NCBI GenBank assembly: GCA_038380435.1
Contig: JAWZYU010000009.1
Coordinates: forward strand, 66,741,901-66,805,900
Reading direction: 5' to 3'
DNA length: 64,000 nucleotides
Source of the DNA: Ryuthela nishihirai
Lineage: Eukaryota > Arthropoda > Arachnida > Araneae > Heptathelidae
In this document: positions 45,085 to 56,599 of the stretch, one piece after another
Layout: each line of letters begins with the position of its first letter
How positions within the stretch are numbered: position 1 is the first letter of the stretch
Notes under the pieces: model-generated
Told to the model about the DNA's origin: nothing
Databases searched by the model: none
The model's input: only the letters and a program-made list of their open reading frames with translations
Program-made: the position numbers and the translations under genes

Positions 45085-45660
45085 ATAAAATTAAATATTT
45101 GAAGGTCAATGATTTTTAAAATAAACTCTTTATGCAAAATATTACTAGGGCTCTTTGATTTTTAAAATATCTAAATCTAATCTTTTAAAATCTTGATTTT
45201 CAACATTGTCGGTATAGCATTTATTTTTCTCTATCTCTTAGTATCCTTACAGGCCTTCTGGTCCCGCCTCTCTAGGAAGCAAATGCTTGGAGGTTATTTT
45301 CACTTAAAGAGTAAATGAACCTGGTATATTTATTGCCAGTATTATCATTCGTAATATACTTCGATTAATTTAAATGGGGAGAGTAGCTTTTATATTTAAC
45401 CGTTTAGTAAAGCACTTTGTTACTTAGGATTTTGCGAATGATTCTTTTGAAAAATTTAGTCATTTTTTTTGGAAAATGTTTAAAGCGACTGATGCTCTCT
45501 TATTTAATGCTTAACAACTTTTTGGATAATACTACATGAATATTGTTGAAAATTGCATTTAGGGAGATGTGACTGATATCTTTATCTCCAATACTATTTT
45601 CTGCAAAAAAATGTTTTTTTTTTAAAGTTACCTACTCTCTATATGACTTTCAATTGGCAT
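45085..45660. mobile_element. Fold-back element, diverged member of family F
   Basis: TTTTAAAATAAACTCTTTATG at the left (first 20 bases considered) and AATATTGTTGAAAATTGCAT, ATATCTTTATCTCCAATACT and TTTAAAGTTACCTACTCTC at the right correspond to subterminal segments of the element at 21,685. The copy is degraded and its ends are uncertain. Confidence 0.55.
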
Positions 45661-45668
45661 AACATGTG

Positions 45669-45878
45669 GTAGCCGTCCCATGGCCGAGTGGTTAGCGTGC
45701 TTTACTACTGATCTAAGGGACCTGGGTTCGAGCCCCGGGTAAGGCATGGCTGTTTGTATCGTTTTTCTCCTGAGGTCCTGCCTTCCTCACAGACCTTCTA
45801 CTCTGGCATATAAACTGACAGGCTCATGTCAGACCTCTGTGGCAAGCAGCTGCTTGAGGGGGTATTTTTTTTATTTTT
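45669..45878 (+). mobile_element. SINE-B copy, full length, with target duplication
   Basis: AACATGTG at 45,661-45,668 and at 45,879-45,886 flanks the copy. The head has GGCCGAGTGGTTAGCGTGC and GGTTCGAGCCCC; the body and T-rich tail match the copy at 42,761 with scattered differences. Confidence 0.92.
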
Positions 45879-45886
45879 AACATGTG

Positions 45887-46695
45887 ATGCATAACTTCTT
45901 TGAACATGTTTAGCTTAGATCAGTTATATGATATTTCCTTGAGTTTTGGAAGTCCAAGTTATTTAGAAGAAGGCGACATCAAGCCCTGTTCTTCGGTGGA
46001 GGAAGGGTGAGATATCAGGAGATAAGCAGTGGTAGCTTCTGAGCGATTTCTTCAGTATTTTGAAATCATATGTCTCAATACCTGATTTTAGCTTGCCTCA
46101 TACGATAAAATGCCATTTTTTCACTCCGTTATCTGTCTGTGTCTATACATTCAACTTTTTCAGTTTTAAGAGTTAAGGATTAAGTAATTAATAACAATTG
46201 ATTAAGTTTTAAGAGTTAATTTTGTGTTGGACAGTTCTAATAAGATATCACGAGTTGCATTTTACCATGAATTATAATTGTTCGAATTTCAACTGTTAAA
46301 GAAAAAAATAGGTAATGTTTAACCGAGTATGGTAAATAGTATATTCATGCTAGAAATGAGAAAATGTGTTATAGAGTGTGGTGGTTAAGGTGTGACCTTG
46401 AAACAACCCTCAAATCCAGGGATTGCGAAAACATTTTTTGCTTTTTAGAAACAAAGAAAAATTCTTTCTGGGTTGGAGAGATACTAAAAATGTTACCATT
46501 CCCCCATTCCGAATCTTTCATTCGAATCCGATTCTTTCATTTGAATTTCCACCGTTAGAGGAATCTGAATTTGAAACATGATAAAAAAAATTTCTCTTTG
46601 AACTAGATAATTCTATATACATTAGAGGAGAACAGGTTTTCTAGCGTAATTTTGACTTGACGAATCTTTATTGGAGGCTAACAATTTAGAATTAT
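45887..46695. other. Spacer
   Basis: No feature is recognised. The 64-codon frame at 46,364 has no similarity I know. Confidence 0.5.
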
Positions 46696-46696
46696 G

Positions 46697-46862
46697 TTAA
46701 ATTGTTTTACCTCTGAGCAGTTTGTTTTGCATACTACGGGCTAAATGGCCAGGTCACAAAGACTCCGAGGGCTGAAAAAAAGTTTTGGGAAGAGAACACA
46801 CTGAAGAGCTTTTAGGAGACAGATGGAAACCTCCCATGACGACCATCCAGCGTGCTTTTAAC
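46697..46862 (-). mobile_element. SINE-A fragment (3' part)
   Basis: Holds the minus-strand tail (TTGTTTTACCTCTGAGCAG on plus), GGGCTAAATGGCCAGGTCAC and ACCATCCAGCGTGCTTTTA. The central domain and head are missing. Well diverged. Confidence 0.85.
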
Positions 46863-47735
46863 CTCTTGAAACTCATCAACTCTATTATTTTCGAAAAACG
46901 GGTCCATTGAGTCCGACCATGTGGCGTTTCTTTGTTCGTTAGGTACGACTCTGATTGATAACATGCTTATAGTGAATAAACTGATTGAAATTAATTTAGA
47001 GATAAACTTAGAGATAATTTAAGAAAAAATAAATAGATATTTAACTCGGGAGTCTTTATCATTAGTAAAAGTTCTACTACAACACGAACAAGATAATTTG
47101 TTTGTAAACAGAATTATGAAATAATTATGCGAAAAACATCGCAAGGCATCAAGTTGCCTGAAATTGCATAGAGACTGATAAAAGGGGAAAAGCCTTGGGC
47201 TGTGCATGGGCCCCTATCCTACCTTGGCCCAAGTGCGGTTGCACTCTCTGAATCATTATATTTAAGTCAATGGCTTCACTGAATTTCTGTTCAAGTTAGC
47301 GGTGGCATGCTGAAAATTGACGAGCAAATATTAAAGCGTTTCGAATTTTCCCTTCCAAATTAATAAAAACTGACATCCTAATGAAAGGCTTTTCTCCTTT
47401 ATTCTGACCTCTCATATGTTTTGAATGCATATAGACCCGTCATCTTGGAAATACCCAATTTTCTTGCTCCTCCTTTTTCAAGCCCCAGGAAGTTGTTAAA
47501 AGATGCGAAGCACATGCATCACCTTGAAGGCTTTGTCGCGTTTAAATTTACATTCTATATCAGTTGCTCTGGTTTTGTGATTATCTTCAGTTTTGCTATT
47601 TGAAGAAGTTTACTGAATTCCAGTCCTTTAAGTCCTGAAGGCCCAATTATTTAGCGTGGATTATATATCGCATTAGCAAGCCTCTTTCGGCTTGACATAG
47701 TTCACTCATACAACTTGCATTATTATCCCCTGTGA
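46863..47735. other. Spacer
   Basis: No gene, RNA or clear repeat is recognised. Confidence 0.5.
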
Positions 47736-48354
47736 TGATGCATAGAACCGGCCAGGCCTTGCAACTAATGTCCGACCCCGCCTTCTCGTGGTGCAGGCCG
47801 TTAGTACCTTTCAAAAGAGATACTCTCTTGTGAAAGGGAACGGAAGTGGAGGTCTGGCAGGTCAGTGTGGACTACGTTTTATGTTTTTACGTTTTTTTCT
47901 ACCCTGCGGAGGAGTGGTCAACCACACAGGGTCCTGGTGCTGACCATATATACCAATCTGAACGGAATTATGTCTTTGAGCTTGATCATGGATCCTGAAT
48001 TTGCTGCACTGGTGGGCTTCTGTGGAGGGAGAATCTCCCGCTGAGTTCTCGATTTGTTTGTGGGTTGACAGCCCCAAGTGAATAGATCCACAGGATATGT
48101 TTTATTAGCTGGTGGATAATCCTGAGAAGAGATCATCGCAGGCACCTGAACACATTGTTTCTACTGGCATCGTCAAATTCTACATAGGATGAAGTCTTCC
48201 AGTGTAGATGGCTTCAGCCTTTAGTCTTACCCCATGAGAAGTACCCCAGGGGAAATGGGTCTTTATCCCATGTCTGCGATTAGGGGGCTATTTGATATTG
48301 TCGGCATCCCCTCTCTCAATAAACAAAGTTTCTTTAAACATCCAACTAACCATT

Positions 48355-51300
48355 TTCTCTCCATAGGTAGTTGGAATGTGAGGACTCTGCACAGAGCTTA
48401 TTTTCTTGATGTCCTCACACAAGAATTCCATGTTGAAATTTAAATATTCCCGGCGCAAAATAAACCAGATGGACAGATAAAGGTCAGATTCTTAAAAATA
48501 ATCATATATATTCTCTTTTCAGGATGGAACGATATAATATCAATTCCATCACCAATATATAGGTTTGAATAGGAATAAGCATCACCAATGCATAGGTTTG
48601 AATAGGAATAAGCATCACCAATGCATAGGTTTGCTTCTCAGCAGACATGCCAATGATGCTCTTCTAGGATATGAATGAATTAATGAAAAGTTTCTTACAG
48701 AAAAATTTCAGACAAGCATTAAACACTTGAATGTTATCTGCTGTTATGTTCCCACTGAGGATTCCGATGAGGATGAGAAAAATAGGTTTTACGGACAACT
48801 TCAGGATATTTTGAATTCTGTCAAGAAAGGAGATATTACCCTTGTTCTAGGTGACTTCAATGCCAAAGTTGGTACAGTCGCTCAAAAAAATATCCGAACA
48901 CTGTGGTTGATTACAGAATTCCGAAAAAGGAATCTGGCAGCGATTTTGTTTTAGAAATTAGTGATCTGGCAACATTCGTGTCACGTGACACGAAGGTTGC
49001 CAGATCACTAATTTCTAAAAAAATCGTTGCCAGATATTTTTTCTGAATTCTGTAATCAACCATAGTATTCGGATACTTTTTTGAGCGACAGTACTGACTC
49101 TGACCTTTGGGAAGGAGTGATAGACCCTTTTGGTATTGGTGGCTGCAATGGCAATGGGCAACAACTCCTCTAGGTAAGTAAACACAGTGGTTTCAGAATA
49201 ACTAACATTTATTACAAAAACCACGACATACATAAGTACACATGGGTTTCACCTGATGGGCTGCATAAGAATCTGATAGATTATATATTAATTAACAGCA
49301 AATGGACTAGTTCTGTTGTTAGGAATACTAGGTCATATGGGGGAGCTGAAATTGGATCTGACCATTACCTTGTTAAAAGTGTCTTTGAACTTAAACTTAA
49401 AAAGTGTTGTGCTAAGTTTAAAAAAATTACCTTTAATACTGTAGCTCTGAAAGACCCAGTTATAGCTAAAGCTTACCTTGATACTCAGTGATACTCAGTG
49501 ATTACCTTGATACTCAGTGATTATGACAATCATGGTTTGCTTACTACTGAAATTGAGGAATAATGGAACCATTTGAAACAGGCTTTTGTGGAAACTAACA
49601 TTACTTTTTAGGAAAAAAAAGAGCAGAAGAGACAGAATTATTTGAGTGATAAGGCATTTGAGCTTATTTCAGAAAGAAAGAACTGCAGGAACGTCCATAA
49701 TCATATTTTGTTCTTATTCCATTCAAATCATTTCGGTATTAATCATTAATCTCGTTTGCTCCCTTCCATAAAGCTTCATGTGTATTCCATAACCCTACTA
49801 GTCCTAATATAGAAAGCATTACCGAGAGCTTAATAAACGTGTTAAGAATCAGTTAGCTTCTGATAAGAATCTTTGGCTTGATGGCTTGGCTGACAAAGCC
49901 GAGGAAGCAGTTAGACAATACAACAGCAGAGAGCTGTACCAAAAAGTCAATGTTTTGTGTTGTAGGAAACGGAGAGGTATATAGGGATTGAAGGATAAAC
50001 AAGGTAATTTCATAGAAGGTGAGACTAGGTGGGCTGAGCATTTCAGTGATGTTCTAAACAATGTGGTTAATTTTACTCCCATTGTTTGCAATGATGATAG
50101 ATACATTACTGGCTTTAATGTTGGTTCTATAACACTGTCTGAAGTTTGGCTCTTTTCAAACTTAAACTGCATAATCCCCCAGAGGTAGATGAAATTGCTA
50201 AAGAAATGTATAAAGCTGGAAATGTTTCGGTTACCACATGGATGACTGAAATTTGGAATATCTTTTATGATAAAGGCATGGTTCCTAAGGATTTTACCAG
50301 AGCTATTATTATCTCTATTTTTAAAAAAGGTGATGGTAGTTCTTGTGATAACTATAGGGTTATCAACATACTCTCTGTTCCAGGTAAAGTTCTCTGCACG
50401 ATTGTGCTTAATGGAATTAAGAATCTGGTTGACAGTCAATTGCGTGATGAACAATGTGGATTCAGAAGTTTTAGGGCATGTGTAGATCAGATATTTTGAC
50501 TCAGGAAGAATCTTTAGAAATTTGTAGAATTTCAGAAACCTTTGGTTGCTAATTTTGTTGATTTCAAAAACGCTTTCGATTCTGTTGATCTTCATAATTT
50601 TTGTTTGATTGTGAGATCGTATAGCATACCATACAAATTAGTTAACATAATGAAAGCTCTCTATAATAACACTGAGTCGTGTGTGAGAGTTAGAAAGGCT
50701 TGTAGCAATCGGTTTAGCATTGCTTCTGGTGTTCGACAAGGGTGCATTTTGTCCCCTTTTCTCTTTAGTTTGGTTATTGATTATGTTATGCGAAATTCTT
50801 TTCAAGGGAAATATTTTGGCTCTAAATGATCTAAATATTTCAAATTTCTGATTTATATTATGCAGATAATTTGGCCTTGTTGGCTAATGATGTTGATGAA
50901 ATAAATTCGTTCATTAGGGCTGTTGTGAGACTGGTAATAGAGTAGGTTCAGTGATAAACAGAGATAAAACTAAAGTGATGAAAACTAGTCAGGCAGTTGG
51001 TGCTTACGTTGCTCTGAATGGTTGGAATCTTGAGAAAGTGTCAGTTAATTATCTTGGGAGTTATGTATCAAATACTGGTGATGTGAGGCATGAGATAAAC
51101 AGGCGAATAGGGATTGTTGCCGGAACTTTTAGGAATGTATGGAGAGTGTGCAGAAATAGGCGTCTGCACCTAAAGACTAAAATTAGACTGTGTAATAGTT
51201 TGGATCTTTCTAGGGTTAGGTATGGTAGTGAAACTTGGATGCTTTGTAAACAAGATAACAGGAAACTTGGAACTTTTGATTCCAGACGCATACGCGGTAT

Positions 51301-51595
51301 CTTGGGTATTAGGTGGTTCAACGTTTTAAGTAATGAAGATGTTAGGCAAAGGAGTCGGCAACCATTCCGTTGGTTTGACCATGTTGCCCTTACGGAGAAT
51401 TATAGATTAGCGAATAGGGTTATGAGCAATGTGCCTAAAGGCTTCAGAAAGAGGGGAAGATTTAGGATGCGGTGGGTGGACAATGTCAAACAGGACCTTG
51501 TTAGAATTAGTGTGCAGTGGAGAGATGCAGATGATATAACTCTGGACAAATGTGCTTGGAGAACTAAATTGTTCGGTCCGGTTGGACCTCCGTAG
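48355..51595 (+). pseudogene. RTE-type endonuclease/reverse transcriptase pseudogene
   Basis: Endonuclease: GSWNVRTLHRA at the start, LNVICCYVPTEDSDEDEKNR near 48,730-48,785, LGDFNAKVGT just before the MITE, DSDLWEGVIDPFGIGG after it, and LIDYILINSKW plus GSDHYLV near 49,275-49,375. Linker: LADKAEEAVRQYN near 49,883-49,922. Reverse transcriptase: NVSVTTWMTEIWN, IISIFKKGDGSSCDNYRVI (50,311-50,367), FVDFKNAFDSVDLHNF (50,551-50,598), SGVRQGCILSPFLFSLVIDY (50,728-50,787), and YYADN near 50,855, where the second catalytic Asp of YADD is Asn. The C-terminal frame 50,951-51,595 (RINRRIGIVAGTF-like, RYGSETWML, RIRGILGIRWFN, RGRFRMRWVDNV) is open for 214 codons. Several frameshifts and stops make the whole inactive. 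Confidence 0.9.
48875..49091. mobile_element. Palindromic mariner-type MITE, copy 2 (217 bp)
   Basis: TA at 48,873-48,874 and at 49,092-49,093 flank the unit. Ends CAGTCGCTCAAAAAAATATC and GATACTTTTTTGAGCGACAG are inverted. The central part pairs as GATCTGGCAACATTCGTGTC against ACGAAGGTTGCCAGATCAC. Ignoring the insert and one TA, the endonuclease frame continues from KVGT into DSDLW without a shift. Confidence 0.95.
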
Positions 51596-51649
51596 CCCAT
51601 TACTGTTTTGAGGATGATGATGACGACGTGTCTATGACGAGATCCATCT

Positions 51650-52379
51650 GTGTTAAGAGAGATCATTTCCAATAATGGAATAAACAGTCACGTAACAGTG
51701 ACGACAAAAGAGTGTCACAGCACAAATGTAGTCACCAATGGTGAATTGAAACAAAAGCTGCTACTTTCACGAATGAAGACTTTAGACTAAAAGAGATCTA
51801 ATGCATCAATCTATTGCACATCAGAGTTTTTTATTTGCCTCTTCCTCCAGATGCCATTGATCGTTATGCGTTTGCATGCCGACTTTAATTAGCGTTTTAT
51901 TTCATTTTCCTATACATTAAGCCGGAGTTATTCTACATTAACTTATTTAAATACAGCAAAACGGTTTTTCTAAATTCTGGACATGAACTTCACTCAGATA
52001 ATTTACTGGTCATCAACATTTTATTGCACGGCGCGGTAATCTGTAACCTCTTGCAGCGCATTACTGAGATTGTTAGCGTGTCCGGCTACGTGATCGGATT
52101 ACATAACTAACTTCTATGAATCGTGCTTTTTGGTTGAAAATTTTGCTTTTACACAAAAACACTTTTTGGTTGAAAATTCTGCTGGTGTCACTAAAAATAG
52201 GTATAATGGACCAAGAAAAAATAAATTTAAAATTTTATAATGTAGGAAGATAGACAAAAATATATTTTCACGCTAGATGCAATGAAGAACATATTAAATG
52301 TCATTGAACACTAAATTCCCAGCTACATTTAAGAGCTTTCCTGTAAGTCTACTTGGCAAACCCATTCTGCGTGTTTCTT
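51650..52379. other. Spacer
   Basis: No gene is recognised. A short direct repeat CTTTTTGGTTGAAAATT lies near 52,126 and 52,163. Confidence 0.5.
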
Positions 52380-53290
52380 TTCTGGTAATCAATTTTGTAT
52401 CGTTTTCGTCAACAAATTGTGGGTCTTCCTCCTCAATTTCTTCTTTACTGCCTCCTTCCTAAATCAAATGCAAATTGTCTTCCTCAGTGCATTATTGGTC
52501 GCATTTTCCAACCTATCACGAATCTCCTAACTCAACCAACTGTGTATCCCTTTCTATCAACCCTTTATGAATTTATTTTCTCGATAATTTGTGAGTCTTC
52601 TTTCTCAAACCTTGTCGGTATTTCTCCTTAATCTATTCTGTATCCTTCTACAAACCTGCATGTCTTCTTTCCTAATATTTTCTGGATCTTCGTTTTCATT
52701 CCGTTGGGAATTTATTCTTCAACCCTTTGTGGAGTCTTTGCTCTTTATTCGTGATGACAATTTGCGAGTCTCTTGCTCAAACCTTGTCGGTATTTCTCCT
52801 TAATCCATTGTGTCAACCTTCATGGGTTCTTTCCTAATCCTTTGTTGTGTCTTCTTTATTCTTTGGAAATCTATTCTTCAACCTTTGTTGGCTTTTGCGT
52901 TCAATGGTGATATTTTGTTCTTCTCCTTCCATTCAAACCATTTCGGTATTTCTCATTAATCTCGTTTGCCTCCTTCCATAAATCTCCATGTGTTCTTTCC
53001 TAAGTCTTTGTGGTTCTCTTTCTTTATCCTTTGGGATTCCATTCTCCACCTATTTGTGGGGTCTTTGCTCTTAATTCATGGTGACACTTTGTGTTTCGTC
53101 TTCCTCAAACATTTGCAGCATTTCTCCTACACCCATTGTTTTTCCCACAAACCCTCATGTGTTCTTTCCTAATCCTCTATGGGATCTTTCTTCATTCCGT
53201 TGGTAATCTATTCTTGAACCCCTTGTGAAGTCTTTCGTCTTAATTCGTGGCGAGTCTTCTTTCTGATTGCGTTATGTGATCTCTTTGCAC
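52380..53290. repeat. Tandem array of about 160-172 bp units, roughly 5 copies
   Basis: Landmark CCTAATCCT(T)TG...CTTT(A)TTC recurs near 52,671, 52,832, 53,000 and 53,169. AACCTTGTCGGTATTTCTCC lies near 52,608 and 52,778, with variants near 52,938 and 53,110. Units are pyrimidine-rich and diverged. Plus-strand frames of 68-78 codons here are repeat artefacts. A fragment of one unit also sits in the LINE at 49.7 kb. Confidence 0.85.
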
Positions 53291-53804
53291 ATTATTCGTC
53301 ATGAAAACTCCGACTAAGTACAACAAAAGTTCCTTTTGGAATTAAATCCTGAAGTTTTACCATTTTTATGGAGATTTTTTCTTTCTCTAAATGCTTGAGT
53401 TGGTCATGGCAGAAAAATATTCCTCCCTATCTTTCCGCAAATAGAATAACGAATATGATGGTTTAACTTTGCTGGCATAACACGTAGAGTGCCTATGAGC
53501 AAAACTAGAAAGAAATAGTATAATACGAAAGTAATATAAACAATAATCATTTTCAAGAATATTGACCTTAATAATTAGACGTATATCTTAGAACGATGGA
53601 AACAAAATTAGTCGAAATATGCGAAGTTGATACCAAGCTTTTTTAGATACATTTTAATTCAAAAATTATGAAAAATATGTGTTATTGTTTGCTTACTTTA
53701 TTTAAATATGTGGGAATTAAATGGATATCCCTTCCCCGAGATTAGCCGCTTGGCTGAGGATCAAAATGATCTTGGTCCAAGTTTCGCTAAAGGCATGAAT
53801 ATTT
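53291..53804. other. Spacer
   Basis: No gene is recognised. TTTGCTTACTTTATTTAAAT with ATGTGGGAATTA near 53,690-53,720 recurs in diverged form near 54,255-54,300, on the other side of the SINE. Confidence 0.5.
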
Positions 53805-54180
53805 GGGGCGGGATGGTTCACAGGTAACAAGTATTAATAAATACGCCAGACTCATAATCTGCAGTTCCTAGGTTCGAGTCTCGCCTGGGCTAGTGTTTAG
53901 AGTTATCTCAAGGCCTCCCTTAGTAAGTAGCAGACATCGATGCTTTTAGAAAGGCGGATCCGTCGGATGGGATATTCAGCCGTCGCTCAGCGTGCGGGAG
54001 AACCAAACCATGCATATATTAAAGAACACGCAGGATGTTCTTAACGGAAGCTACCATCTGTCGCCTAACAGCTGTCCAATTTATCCCCTTCTCCCAATCT
54101 TCTTGAGTCATCACGGTTCTTGTGATTTTTCGGGTTTCTGTGAAACCATGGCGTACAAAAAAAATTCGACTCAGAGCCAA
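53805..54180 (+). mobile_element. SINE-A copy with small insertion in the head
   Basis: Starts GGGGCGGGATGGTTCACAGG; about 15 extra bases (with AAGTATTAATAA) separate this from CGCCAGACTCATAATCTG. Box B (GGTTCGAGTCTC), central domain and tail follow, moderately diverged. Box A is disrupted, so transcription from it is unlikely. Confidence 0.85.
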
Positions 54181-54890
54181 CTGAATCCTTCCCTTGGATA
54201 TTTGGTATCCTCCTCCTTTGTAATTGTGTTGTGATGTATCTCGAAAAAAAAAGTTATTTGCTTATTTCATTAAGATATGTGTGAATTACAAGGGGAATTC
54301 CTTCCCTTGGAAATTTGGTATCGTCTTTCCTTATGCTGTTTTGGTATCGTCCTTTATGCTGTGATGTATCTTGGAGGAGATAATACACTGGAACTAATCG
54401 GACAACCCCGGAATATGGGCTGTGCCGGACCGAGGGATTGCATTGGTTTGGAATAGTAGACAGGCCTTTTGAAATCTACCTACTGAAGTATTTATTATAT
54501 ATAAAACATTGACATGAAATAAAATACGCAAAACATCGAAATGTTTTAGTATAGCTATATGAACGGAAATAGTTATATAAGAGCAATGATAAACTCTTAT
54601 TTCTACATAAGCATTTGCAATTTTTATAGATATTTCTATGAATCTTTTTGCTGAGTAAAAGTTTCTAAAGAAACATATGCCTCAACTACCCTGGTGTTCA
54701 AACGTTAAGCAACAAATGCAAAAATCGGCATGTCTTATGCGATAATTGGCAATAAATAACAAAAGTGAGATTTTTTACATAGAAAAAGACGCTGAGTTGA
54801 AATCTGTAGAGAAATTTGCATTAAACACGGTCGCGCAAGCGAAACAGGTCAGTATAAAAAGTACATCATTTGTATGCGAGTGTCAGTTCA
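54181..54890. other. Spacer
   Basis: Contains local repeats of CCTTCCCTTGGAAATTTGGT and GTATCGTCCTTTATGCTGTG variants near 54,190-54,365. No gene. Confidence 0.5.
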
Positions 54891-54894
54891 TGTT

Positions 54895-55735
54895 AGAGTC
54901 TTGATGTAAGACATCCGAGACAGCTAACCATTAAATAATAACCGGAAGAAATCTTTTGAGTGAATAAATGAGATGACGAGGACGGTCTGAGAGCAGTCGA
55001 TGCCAAACAACGTCAGTCTGAGGTAAATAGATGGCTAAATGTGAATCATAACATTGTAAGCTACCTTTGGAATAGCTTTCAAACAAGCCAAACCATCGCT
55101 TGAAGACCTGTTGCTGGACGTCCGAGTGCCACATCGCCTAGGGACACAAGTCACCTGTTTTTAAATGCAAGGTCCCGTAAAGCCCATGCAGCTCGCCAGC
55201 TCGCTTTCGACATACACGGGAAGGGCTTTATCCTATTAAACTGTGTCCGGAAGGCTTCATGCAGGTAATATTTATGCAAGATGTCCAGTTGTGTGTGTCA
55301 CTTTGACATCCGGCCAGTTGTGTGTGTTGTGTGTGTCACTTTGACATTGTCCAGTTGTTTGACGTTGTCCAGTTGTGTGTGTCACTTTGACATCCGATTG
55401 AATTGTTCTCGATAACATTGCCAGTGGACTCAACATCAATGGAGATCCCGATTTAGCTGCAAACCGATTTCTGAGGACTATTGGTCTGGATACAGCCTGG
55501 AACCAGATATCATCCCATTAACATCCGGGAAAGAGACAGTTTTGGAGTTGGTGGGCAGGCATCACTTTCAATGACTGCAGAGACCTTCATGTCTTTCCAG
55601 AAGGGACTTGTAATAGCTGTAAGGTATCGCAATGAGATCTTCGAATCTTTTCGCCCAATTCTCACAGCAATGGGTTGCCCTGTTAATGTACGATATGCTC
55701 GCCCTCACCACACTTATAAATATTCGAAGCTGTAA
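54895..55735 (+). pseudogene. Tc1-like transposase remnant (third Tc1/mariner lineage)
   Basis: Plus-strand fragments include VNRWLNVNHNIVSYLWNSFQ near 55,020-55,083 (helix-turn-helix region), RPVAGRPSAT near 55,108-55,137 (the GRPR-like hook), NARSRKAHAARQLAFD near 55,162-55,210, and FGVGGQASLSMTAETFMSFQ plus VRYRNEIFESFRPI near 55,540-55,660. The order is that of Tc1-like transposases. The first catalytic region is lost or replaced by a local repeat of GTCCAGTTGTGTGTGTCACT at 55,282-55,397. The final DDE part is missing after about 55,735. Terminal repeats were not identified. Confidence 0.72.
55282..55397. repeat. Local tandem repeat inside the Tc1-like remnant
   Basis: CCAGTTGTGTGTGTCACTTT and GACAT(C/T) recur three to four times with irregular spacing. 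It probably arose by slippage after the transposon died. Confidence 0.85.
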
Positions 55736-55849
55736 AGCTACTTATAAACATCCTGCACATTTATTTCTAAAAAACTCATCTAATTTGCTTTCAATTCCTA
55801 ATTAAAAAATGGGCAAATCAAATTCTGAAGTAATTCATTATATATATAT

Positions 55850-56596
55850 AGTAAACTCCCGGTTATCCGGCATTGATGGGGAATATAGGTTATTGGTTAA
55901 ATGACTGCTGGTTGCATGAGAAATATTTTTATAGAAACCAAACACCACAATTTAATATTCAATCCTTAGTTGAAATAAACATGCAGTTGAAAACAATGAT
56001 AATAAAAATGAAGTATAATATTCTTAATGCAAATGTGAATATTTAAAATACAATTGTTTTTTAGGTATTTGTACACTTAGTGGATGCTAAATCCGTGTAT
56101 TTAACAAAAGTTTCGGAAGCTGCTTCAATGAAAGACACCGTGGAATGAATTGCAATTCTGGACGTCGGATGGCGTTGACTACCGCTAATACCGTAATTTC
56201 CTAATAGTGAAATATGAAAGAGAATGTTTGAAAGGTAAAGTCGGTAGAAAAGCATACACAAGACAAAAGCATACTATCCGAGACACGAGAATAGTGAAAC
56301 TCAGCTAAACTTTTAATTTCGGAAAAAAAAAAATGTATATGCAGTTTACTGTGTAGTTTCTAGAAACTCGGATGACACTTCATCACTGAACTAGCATTTG
56401 ATACTTGAGCAGCACCTGGTCCGAGAGTTGAAAAGGAGTAAAATGCTGAAAGACGACGTCAGTGCAAGTGGCATCAGAGAGAACTAACAAGGGCATTGAT
56501 ATTTTTCTTACGAATTCAGATGTTCAATTAAAAATTTATGCCGATTGCAGGAGAATTCCGGATTATTGAATACCGGATAATAGATAGTTTATTCTC
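55850..56596. mobile_element. Possible pogo-like element, degraded
   Basis: The left end TAGTAAACTCCCGGTTATCCGG and the reverse complement of the right end, AATAAACTATCTATTATCCGG, are similar over their first 20 or so bases, and both are bordered by TATATA. This end type is common in pogo/Tigger elements. The minus-strand frame 56,061-56,261 might be a decayed transposase tail, but I cannot confirm it. Confidence 0.4.
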
Positions 56597-56599
56597 TCT

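Larger units (their letters stand above)
47740..51640 (+). mobile_element. RTE-type LINE, inactive, with nested MITE and satellite fragment
   Basis: Single-ORF LINE order: endonuclease starting IGSWNVRTLHRA near 48,361, then reverse transcriptase, then a very short 3' region ending in GATGATGATGACGACG after 51,600. Short 3' regions with a trinucleotide tail are characteristic of the RTE clade. The stretch 47,740-48,350 is probably its 5' region, but this is inferred from adjacency only. Inserts: a MITE at 48,875-49,091 and a piece of the 168-bp repeat at about 49,704-49,800. Small duplications lie at 48,550-48,632 (unit about 33 bp) and 49,478-49,520. Confidence 0.87.

Noticed and set aside
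49849..50595. 248-codon minus-strand frame, the longest outside the LINE at 31.6 kb
   Set aside because: It is antisense to the RTE linker and reverse transcriptase, whose plus-strand motifs are clear.
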